Source of the DNA: Omnitrophica WOR_2 bacterium RIFCSPHIGHO2_02_FULL_67_20
GTDB lineage: Bacteria > Omnitrophota > Gorgyraeia > Aquiviventales > Aquiviventaceae
Direction: 5' to 3'
NCBI GenBank assembly: GCA_001805695.1
Contig: MHGT01000008.1
Span: 1 to 7,529, forward strand
DNA length: 7,529 nucleotides
The position numbers were made by a program, and so were the translations under genes. Under the pieces are notes generated by a model. The model had not been told where the DNA came from. It ran no database searches and was given only the letters and a program-made list of their open reading frames with translations. Positions within the stretch are counted from its first letter, which is position 1. Every line of letters starts with the position of its first letter. Below are positions 1 through 6,800 of the stretch, one piece after another.

Positions 1-491
1 CACTGCGGTGAAGGGTGAAGGGTGAAGGGTGAAGGGTCTTGAGGCTCCGAATGCCGCGTTGACCCTTGACCCTTGACCCTTGACCCTTGACCTCGTTTCG
101 CGTCGACGGCGACGACGATGCACTGGCAGCCGAACCGATCCGACGACTCGTTGATGAACGCCGGCCGCTCGACCGCGCTCGTGTTGATCGACACCTTGTC
201 CGCGCCCGCGTTGAGGAGTGCCCGGATATCCTCCACCGTCCGGATCCCGCCGCCGACCGTCAGCGGCATGAACGCGGCCGCGGCCGTCCGCGCGACGACC
301 TCCAGCATGATCGGGCGCTGCTCGTGGCTGGCGGTGATGTCGAGGAACACCAGCTCATCGGCCCCGGCGTCATTGTACGCCTTCGCCGCCTCCACCGGGT
401 CGCCGGCGTCGCGCAGGCTGACGAACTTGATGCCTTTCACGACCCGCCCCTTGTCCACGTCGAGGCATGGGATGATGCGCTTGGCGAGCAT
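1..491 (-). CDS. hisF: Imidazole glycerol phosphate synthase cyclase subunit HisF, N-terminal part, cut by the window edge
   Basis: HisF uses ammonia delivered by HisH to turn PRFAR into imidazole glycerol phosphate and AICAR in the cytoplasm. The ATG at 491-489 opens MLAKRIIPCLDV, the standard HisF start. Residues 1-133 follow the family in register: catalytic Asp11 in CLDV, LVFLDITAS (48-56), the phosphate-binding TVGGGIR (78-84), DKVSINT (98-104), and CIVVAVDAKR (124-133) with the second catalytic Asp at 130. After Arg133 (codon 95-93) the family sequence stops. At least 29 residues encoded by an inverted heptad repeat follow without a stop codon. The window ends after residue 163, where the next codon begins TG and could be the Trp that often starts the following strand. 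Whether the remaining (beta-alpha)8 barrel is intact cannot be seen. The start lies 10 bp from the hisA-hisF repeat, with only a weak GGA as ribosome site. Confidence 0.93.
   Translation of the reverse strand, partial: MLAKRIIPCLDVDKGRVVKGIKFVSLRDAGDPVEAAKAYNDAGADELVFLDITASHEQRPIMLEVVARTAAAAFMPLTVGGGIRTVEDIRALLNAGADKVSINTSAVERPAFINESSDRFGCQCIVVAVDAKRGQGSRVKGQGSTRHSEPQDPSPFTLHPSPQ
7..92. repeat. Inverted heptad-repeat element inside hisF
   Basis: On the + strand the left arm has four exact copies of GGTGAAG (7-34) plus a partial unit. The right arm has four copies of TTGACCC (59-86) plus TTGACC (87-92), and about 21 bp lie between. Read on its own strand the right arm is GGTCAAG, so the arms pair with one mismatch at the same position of every heptad. 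GGG tracts recur every 7 bp on the + strand (13-15, 20-22, 27-29, 34-36) and on the minus strand (63-65, 70-72, 77-79, 84-86), so either strand could form a G-quadruplex. The hisF frame reads straight through: the first arm encodes GQGSRVKGQGS and the second DPSPFTLHPSP. No transposase or target duplication is visible, and the left edge of the element lies close to the window end. Confidence 0.95.
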
Positions 492-501
492 GCGTCCGTT
501 T

Positions 502-584
502 GCCCGTTAGGCCCGTTAGGCCCGTTAGGCCCGTTTCAGTATGCCAACGGGCTCAACCGGCCAACGGGCTAAACCGGCCCAACC
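502..584. repeat. Inverted nonamer-repeat element filling the hisA-hisF junction
   Basis: The left arm is GCCCGTTAG three times (502-528) plus GCCCGTT (529-535). The right arm (543-584), read on the minus strand, is GGTTGGGCC, GGTTTAGCC, CGTTGGCC (one base short), GGTTGAGCC and CGTTGGC. The arms are thus variants of one unit, (C/G)GTTNNGCC, in opposite orientation with a 7-bp loop. The minus strand carries four GGG tracts at 9-bp spacing in the left arm (503-505, 512-514, 521-523, 530-532). The right arm overlaps the end of hisA and supplies its stop codon. The other side ends 10 bp before the hisF start. There is no T-run after the stem, so it does not look like a Rho-independent terminator. 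The same unit is used in the alaS-hisD junction. Confidence 0.92.
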
Positions 585-1297
585 GCCTGGAGGGCCTCTT
601 GTAAGTCAATCGTCCCCTCATACAGCGCCTTGCCGACGATGGCCCCGGCAACACCGCGCGGCTCGAGCGTCTTCAGCCGCCGGAGGTCGTCGACCGAGCT
701 GATCCCGCCGGAGGCGATGACCTGGACGCTCACCGCGTCGAGCACCTCGCCGAGCAGCGTCACGTTCGGCCCCTGGAGCATGCCGTCGCGGCTCACGTCG
801 GTGCAGATGAGCATACGCACGCCCAGGGCCGCCATCTCCGAGGCCAGGCGTGAGGGCGTCAGCGGTGTCGCGGCGACCCAGCCGCGCGAGACCACCTGGC
901 CGGCCTTGGCGTCGATCGCCACCGCGACCTTGGCCCCGTAGCGCAGGACCGCGGCCTTCACGAACGCCGGGTCCTCGCACGCCTTGGTGCCGAGGACGAC
1001 GCGCGCGGCACCCGCCTCCAGCGCCCGTTCGAGCGTCTCGGCCGTGCGGATGCCGCCGCTCAGCTCGACCGAAATACCGCAGGTCTCGATGATGCGGCGG
1101 GCGAACGGCAGGTTCACGTACGTCCCGTCAAACGCGCCGTTGAGGTCCACGACGTGCAGCCACTGCGCCCCGGCCTCGGCCCACCGGCGGGCGACCGCCA
1201 CCGGGTCGTCGGCATAGACCGTCACCCGGTCGCGCTTGCCCTGCGCGAGCCGGACGACCTTGCCGTCGAGGAGGTCAATTGCCGGAAGAATCACCAT
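569..1297 (-). CDS. hisA: ProFAR isomerase HisA, phosphoribosylformimino-5-aminoimidazole carboxamide ribotide isomerase
   Basis: HisA catalyses the Amadori rearrangement of ProFAR to PRFAR, the substrate of HisH/HisF, in the cytoplasm. The 242-residue product has the usual length and the two half-barrel repeats: MVILPAIDLLDG with catalytic Asp8, VDLNGAF (50-56), the phosphate motif SGGIRT (80-85), VAIDAK with catalytic Asp129, CTDVSRDG with Thr166, and ASGGIS (195-200). The start is the ATG at 1297-1295, since it gives the canonical N-terminus. No Shine-Dalgarno sequence precedes it: only CCG separates the ATG from the inverted repeat at 1301-1356. Its initiation may depend on that hairpin or on ribosomes arriving from hisH. 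The last residues (VGPV) and the TAG stop lie in the nonamer element that forms the hisF junction, so the C-terminus has probably been rewritten by the repeat without touching the core. Confidence 0.98.
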   Translation of the reverse strand: MVILPAIDLLDGKVVRLAQGKRDRVTVYADDPVAVARRWAEAGAQWLHVVDLNGAFDGTYVNLPFARRIIETCGISVELSGGIRTAETLERALEAGAARVVLGTKACEDPAFVKAAVLRYGAKVAVAIDAKAGQVVSRGWVAATPLTPSRLASEMAALGVRMLICTDVSRDGMLQGPNVTLLGEVLDAVSVQVIASGGISSVDDLRRLKTLEPRGVAGAIVGKALYEGTIDLQEALQAVGPV

Positions 1298-1300
1298 CGG

Positions 1301-1356
1301 TTCGGGGATCGGGGATCGGGGATCGGGAGAGAAATCCCCGAACCCTGAACCCCGAA
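1301..1356. repeat. Inverted heptad-repeat element filling the hisH-hisA junction
   Basis: On the + strand TTC is followed by GGGGATC three times (1304-1324) and GGG (1325-1327). After a short loop come CCCCGAA (1336-1342), CCCTGAA (1343-1349) and CCCCGAA (1350-1356). Read on the minus strand the second arm is TTCGGGG units, so the arms pair with one mismatch (A versus T) per heptad. The + strand has four G-tracts (4, 4, 4 and 3 G) with ATC loops, a strong quadruplex pattern. The minus strand has three tracts. The element begins 8 bp past the hisH stop and ends 3 bp before the hisA start, so in the mRNA the stem covers the ribosome-binding region of hisA. No T-run follows the stem. Confidence 0.95.
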
Positions 1357-1364
1357 CAAACGTC

Positions 1365-1997
1365 CTACAGTTCGATGAAGTTCTTGAGCAGCTTCAGGCC
1401 GATGGCTTGGCTCTTCTCGGGGTGGAACTGGGTCGCATAGAGGTTGCCGCGCCAGACCATTGAGGCAAACCGGCCGCCGTAGTCCGTCTCCAGCGTCGTC
1501 ACGGAAGGGTCCTTCGGTTCGGCGTAGTAGGAGTGCACGAAGTAGACGAAACTGCCGTCCGAAATGCCATTCAAGAGCGGACACCTCGGCTCGGGGCTCG
1601 GGGCTCGGGGCTCGGGGCTGGAGATTTGGTTCCAGCCCATGTGAGGAACCTTGAGCGCTGAGCCGTTCATCGCAAACCGGCGCACGGTCCCCGGCAGCAC
1701 GCCGAATCCCCGCCCCCCCTCACCCTCCTCGCTGGTTTCAAAGAGGAGCTGCAACCCCAGGCAGATCCCGAGATAGGGCGTTCCTTTCGCGAGTGCGGCT
1801 TTGATGGGCTCGACCAGCTTGCGCGCGGAGAGCTCGCGCATCGCCGCCGGGAACGCCCCGACGCCGGGCAGGATCACCTTATCGGCTCGGGATACCTCGG
1901 CCGGATTGCCGGAAACCCGCACGGAAGCGCCCAGCGACTCAAGCGCCTTCGAGACGCTGCGGAGGTTGCCCATGCCGTAGTCAATCACAACAATCAT
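1365..1997 (-). CDS. hisH: Imidazole glycerol phosphate synthase glutaminase subunit HisH, with a repeat-encoded insert
   Basis: HisH is the class I glutamine amidotransferase that hydrolyses glutamine and channels ammonia into HisF. The 210-residue product (ATG at 1997-1995, giving MIVVIDYGMGNLRS) has LPGVGAF (43-49), the nucleophile elbow GICLGLQ with Cys79, the HisF-facing PHMGWNQ (118-124), FVHSYY (153-158) and FHPEKS with the His192-Glu194 pair, so the catalytic triad is complete. The in-frame frame extends further upstream, but that extension is repeat-derived junction DNA. A GAG six bases before the chosen ATG could serve as ribosome site. Between GWNQ and PLLNGI is an extra SPEPRAPSPEPR stretch encoded by four tandem heptads (1590-1617). 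It is probably about 8-12 residues longer than usual there and lies in a loop after the interface motif. The reading frame is otherwise intact, and it is very likely functional. Confidence 0.97.
   Translation of the reverse strand: MIVVIDYGMGNLRSVSKALESLGASVRVSGNPAEVSRADKVILPGVGAFPAAMRELSARKLVEPIKAALAKGTPYLGICLGLQLLFETSEEGEGGRGFGVLPGTVRRFAMNGSALKVPHMGWNQISSPEPRAPSPEPRCPLLNGISDGSFVYFVHSYYAEPKDPSVTTLETDYGGRFASMVWRGNLYATQFHPEKSQAIGLKLLKNFIEL
1590..1617. repeat. Single-arm heptad array inside hisH
   Basis: Four exact tandem copies of CTCGGGG on the + strand, flanked by the degenerate copies CTCGGCT (1585-1591, overlapping) and CTGG. There is no inverted partner nearby, unlike the other elements. 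It gives four runs of four G separated by CTC (1593-1596, 1600-1603, 1607-1610, 1614-1617), an excellent G-quadruplex pattern on the template strand of hisH. On the coding strand it reads as proline-rich codons; three heptads (21 bp) are one frame-neutral unit of seven residues. Confidence 0.93.
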
Positions 1998-2007
1998 CTT
2001 GATCTCG

Positions 2008-2070
2008 GCGAAGGGTCGGGGGCGTAGGGCGAATCGAGCCCCTTCGCCCTTCACCCTACGCCCTTCGCCC
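2008..2070. repeat. Inverted heptad-repeat element filling the hisB-hisH junction
   Basis: The left arm on the + strand (2008-2033) reads GGCGAA, GGGTCGG, GGGCGTA, GGGCGAA. The right arm (2044-2070) read on the minus strand is GGGCGAA, GGGCGTA, GGGTGAA, GGGCGAA. The outer and inner heptads pair perfectly and the middle ones with 2-3 mismatches; the loop is about 10 bp. The minus strand has four GGG tracts exactly 7 bp apart (2047-2049, 2054-2056, 2061-2063, 2068-2070), so the mRNA could form a quadruplex or the stem. The hisB TAG stop overlaps the last base of the arm, and the other arm ends 10 bp before the hisH start. No T-run follows. Confidence 0.93.
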
Positions 2071-2675
2071 TAGAGTTGTCCTTTCGACGACGGCACGCCC
2101 TTCACTCTCGGGTGGATCCGCGTGGCCTGGTCCAGTGATCGCCCCAGCGCCTTGAACACCGCCTCGCAGGTGTGGTGGAAGTCCCCGCCCGAGAAGATGT
2201 CGACGTGGAGGGTGGTCTTGGACGCCCGGGTGAACGCCTCCAGGAAGTGCTCGGCGTCTCCCCACTGGTAGGCGCCGTGCGAGCCGGTCGGCCGCTTGCG
2301 CACCGCCGGGGCGCGGGCATCCCGCACCACGAGCCGGGGCCGCCCGGAGAAGTCCAGGACCACCCGTGCGAGCGCCTCCTCCATCGGCACGTACGCCCAG
2401 CCGTAGCGCGCGATGCCCTTGCGGTCGCCGAGGATCTTGTCGAACGCCTGGCCCACCACGATCCCGACATCCTCGTTCGTGTGGTGCAGGTCGACCTCCA
2501 GGTCGCCTGTGGCCTTAACCGTGAGGTCAAACGCTCCGTGCGTGCCCAGCAGCATCAGCATGTGGTCGAGGAACGCAATACCCGTCTTCACGGACGTCTT
2601 CCCCTTCCCATCCAGGTTCAGGCTGACGGTGATGTTGGTCTCTTTGCTCTTGCGCGCTGCCGTCGCTCGTCTCAT
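2070..2675 (-). CDS. hisB: Imidazoleglycerol-phosphate dehydratase HisB, monofunctional
   Basis: HisB removes water from imidazole glycerol phosphate, the HisH/HisF product, to give imidazole acetol phosphate. The 201-residue protein is the dehydratase alone, without the histidinol-phosphatase domain of enterobacterial HisB. It shows the duplicated metal-binding halves: FLDHML (35-40) and THG with His46, VDLHHTNEDVG (61-71) with His64-His65-Glu68, AEHFLEAF (141-148) with His143, FHHTCEAVFKALG (166-178) with His167-His168-Glu171, and the family C-terminus VPSSKGQL. The stretch between GRPRLVV and AEHF is more divergent than the rest. The ATG at 2675-2673 has no Shine-Dalgarno sequence; it follows an A-rich leader (AAAAATAAAAA), which may be an unstructured initiation region. 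A perfect TATAAT lies upstream in the hisD-hisB repeat. Confidence 0.97.
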   Translation of the reverse strand: MRRATAARKSKETNITVSLNLDGKGKTSVKTGIAFLDHMLMLLGTHGAFDLTVKATGDLEVDLHHTNEDVGIVVGQAFDKILGDRKGIARYGWAYVPMEEALARVVLDFSGRPRLVVRDARAPAVRKRPTGSHGAYQWGDAEHFLEAFTRASKTTLHVDIFSGGDFHHTCEAVFKALGRSLDQATRIHPRVKGVPSSKGQL

Positions 2676-2690
2676 TTTTTATTTTTGATT

Positions 2691-2750
2691 GCACGGATTA
2701 TAAGTGCGGATTCACGGATGAATCCGTGGAATCCGTCTTATATAATCCGC
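2691..2750. repeat. AT-richer CGGATT-type inverted repeat filling the hisD-hisB junction
   Basis: The left arm (about 2693-2719) and right arm (2720-2750) form an imperfect palindrome with almost no loop. Read on the minus strand the right arm is GCGGATTATATAAG followed by ACGGATTCCACGGATTC. The left arm has the same CGGATTATAAG, CGGATTC and ACGGAT blocks with small indels. The core CGGATT recurs several times per strand, so this element is also built from a short repeated word, but it belongs to a different family from the GGG heptads and the GTT nonamers. It starts 4 bp after the hisD stop. On the coding strand the stem is followed by an A-rich stretch (2676-2690) rather than a T-run, so it is not a Rho-independent terminator for this operon. 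Confidence 0.88.
2697..2702 (-). promoter_or_regulatory. Possible -10 element in front of hisB
   Basis: The minus strand carries an exact TATAAT ending 21 bp before the hisB ATG. The hexamer 17 bp upstream is GGATTC, a poor match to TTGACA, so this is at best a weak internal promoter for hisBHAF. A second exact TATAAT lies on the opposite strand at 2741-2746, facing hisD, because the two repeat arms mirror each other. It may simply be a chance product of the AT-rich repeat. Confidence 0.22.
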
Positions 2751-2754
2751 GAAA

Positions 2755-3978
2755 TCACCCCGTTAGTCTCACTTTCACGGCCTCATAGTGCCGCGGCAGC
2801 CCTTCGATCGCCGCGATCCGCTCGAGCGGCTCCCGCATCCGCTCCAGCGCCTTCTTCGTATAGCTGATGACATGGGTGCGCCGGATGAAATCATCGATGC
2901 CCAGGCCCGAGAACGTCCGGGCCGCACCCCCGGTCGGCAGGACGTGGCTCGGCCCCGCAACGTAGTCACCCACCGTCACCGGCGAGTACTGGCCGAGGAA
3001 GATGGCCCCGGCGCTCGTGATGCGCTTGGCCAGCTTCTGGGGCGAGCGCACCATGATCTCGAGGTGCTCGGGGGCGAGCCGGTTGGCGGCGTCCACCGCC
3101 TCGTCCAGGTTCTTCACGACCAGGCAGTGGCCTCCGGGAATCTGCTTGCGGGCGAGCCTCGCCAGCGCCTTGGACGTCGTAATGAGGAAGGCGATGCCGC
3201 CCGCGTGCTCCGTCTCGCCCAGGAGGTCGGCCAGGACGTACTGCGCGTTCGAATACCGGTTGGCGATCACCGCGATCTCCGACGGGCCGGCCGGCGTGTC
3301 CACATCCACGAACCCGTAGACCTGCCGCTTCGCCTCGGCGACATACGCGTTGCCGGGGCCGACGATCTTGTCCACTTTCGGGACAGTCCTGGTCCCGAAC
3401 GCCATGGCGGCGATCGCCTGGGCCCCGCCCATCTTGTAGACCTCGTCCACGTCCAGCAGGCTCGCCACCGCGAGAATGTGCGGGTCGACGCTGCCGTCTT
3501 TCCGTGGCGGCGTGGCGAGGATGATGCGCCTGACCCCCGCCTTCTTCGCCGGAATGACCGTCATGTAGACGGTGGAGACCAGGCTCGCCGTCCCGCCGGG
3601 GATGTAGATGCCGACCCGCTCGATCGGGTCGAACTTCTCGCCGAGCACGACGCCGTCGCCGTCCACCGACCGGACCGGCTTCAGGCGCGGGCGGCTGTAG
3701 AAGCTCTGGACGTTCTGGATGGCGCTCTTAAGCTGCAGCGCGAACTTCGGGTCGAGGTGCTGGAACGCCCCGGAAATCTCGGCTTCGGTTACGCGCAGCT
3801 GCCGCGGCGCGAGCTGCGCCCGATCGAACCGGCGCGTGTAGCGCAGAAGCGCCTCGTCGCCGCCCTGGTAGACGTCATCGACGATCTTGCGCACGCTGTC
3901 TTCGATCCGCCGCTTCCGCACGAGCTGGCGGCCGCACAGCCGCTGCCACTCCTGACTGGTCGTTGAAATGACCTTCAT
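2755..3978 (-). CDS. hisD: Histidinol dehydrogenase HisD, compact form with a Glu in the usual Gln zinc-ligand position
   Basis: HisD oxidises L-histidinol to L-histidine in two NAD-dependent steps, the last of the pathway, and is a zinc enzyme. The chosen ATG at 3978-3976 gives 407 residues and has GAAGG five bases upstream; the open frame reaches further upstream only through repeat DNA. Family blocks are in order: RVGIYIPGGTA (121-131), GGAQAIAAMAFGT (184-196), VDKIVGPGNAYVAEAKR (202-218), DTPAGPSEI (227-235), LAPEHLE (301-307) with catalytic Glu304-His305, YSPVTVGDYVAGPSHVLPTGG (331-351) with zinc ligand Asp338, and EGLPRH with His397. Two oddities stand out. The usual QAEH zinc motif reads ETEH (255-258). 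The segment from there to LDEAVDAAN is about 20-25 residues shorter than in typical HisD (about 430 residues). The other zinc and catalytic residues remain. Confidence 0.96.
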   Translation of the reverse strand: MKVISTTSQEWQRLCGRQLVRKRRIEDSVRKIVDDVYQGGDEALLRYTRRFDRAQLAPRQLRVTEAEISGAFQHLDPKFALQLKSAIQNVQSFYSRPRLKPVRSVDGDGVVLGEKFDPIERVGIYIPGGTASLVSTVYMTVIPAKKAGVRRIILATPPRKDGSVDPHILAVASLLDVDEVYKMGGAQAIAAMAFGTRTVPKVDKIVGPGNAYVAEAKRQVYGFVDVDTPAGPSEIAVIANRYSNAQYVLADLLGETEHAGGIAFLITTSKALARLARKQIPGGHCLVVKNLDEAVDAANRLAPEHLEIMVRSPQKLAKRITSAGAIFLGQYSPVTVGDYVAGPSHVLPTGGAARTFSGLGIDDFIRRTHVISYTKKALERMREPLERIAAIEGLPRHYEAVKVRLTG

Positions 3979-3989
3979 CACGCCCTTCT

Positions 3990-4067
3990 GGTTGAGTCCG
4001 TTAGGCCGGTTTGGCCGGTTGAGCCCGTTCCGGCCAAACCGGCTCAACGGGCATAACCGGCTCAACC
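3990..4067. repeat. Inverted nonamer-repeat element filling the alaS-hisD junction
   Basis: The left arm on the + strand reads GGTTGAGTC, CGTTAGGCC, GGTTTGGCC, GGTTGAGCC, CGTT (3990-4029). The right arm read from the minus strand at 4067 is GGTTGAGCC, GGTTATGCC, CGTTGAGCC, GGTTTGGCC (to 4032). The outer ends are exact inverted 7-mers, GGTTGAG and CTCAACC, and the loop is only about 2 bp. The units CGTTAGGCC and GGTTGAGCC also occur in the hisA-hisF element, so the two are relatives. It starts 4 bp after the alaS stop and ends 11 bp before the hisD start, leaving the hisD ribosome site (GAAGG) just outside the stem. No T-run follows, so termination between alaS and hisD is not indicated. Confidence 0.93.
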
Positions 4068-4071
4068 AACG

Positions 4072-6789
<2,718 letters not shown>

Positions 6790-6800
6790 GAGGGAATCGC

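Noticed and set aside
7..92. CRISPR array
   Set aside because: The repeats are 7 bp, directly abutting and without spacers, arranged as an inverted pair, and no cas genes are nearby.
1998..2054. Upstream start for HisH at 2054
   Set aside because: The added 19 residues come from the junction heptads. The ATG at 1997 gives the canonical MIVVIDYGMGN start.
3138..3228. Frameshift in hisD explaining the shortened segment
   Set aside because: The frame is the same on both sides and no missing family motif is apparent in other frames around it; an in-frame natural deletion is simpler.
2788..3966. Long + strand open frame of 392 codons opposite hisD
   Set aside because: It is a high-GC antisense shadow. 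The minus-strand frame encodes an unmistakable HisD, while the + strand translation is Arg/Asp/Val-rich with no recognisable motif.
3979..4065. 29-residue N-terminal extension of HisD
   Set aside because: The extension would start from a TTG and is encoded by the nonamer repeat (NRPNRPNGLN). The ATG at 3978 has a good ribosome site and gives a normal N-terminus.
492..4071. Junction hairpins as Rho-independent terminators
   Set aside because: None of the stems is followed by a T-run on the coding strand. The only T-run (2676-2690 on the + strand) lies before the stem on that strand, not after it.
3979..4071. T-box or his leader attenuator upstream of hisD
   Set aside because: There is no run of His codons, no T-box consensus and no terminator/antiterminator pair; the spacer is explained by the nonamer inverted repeat.
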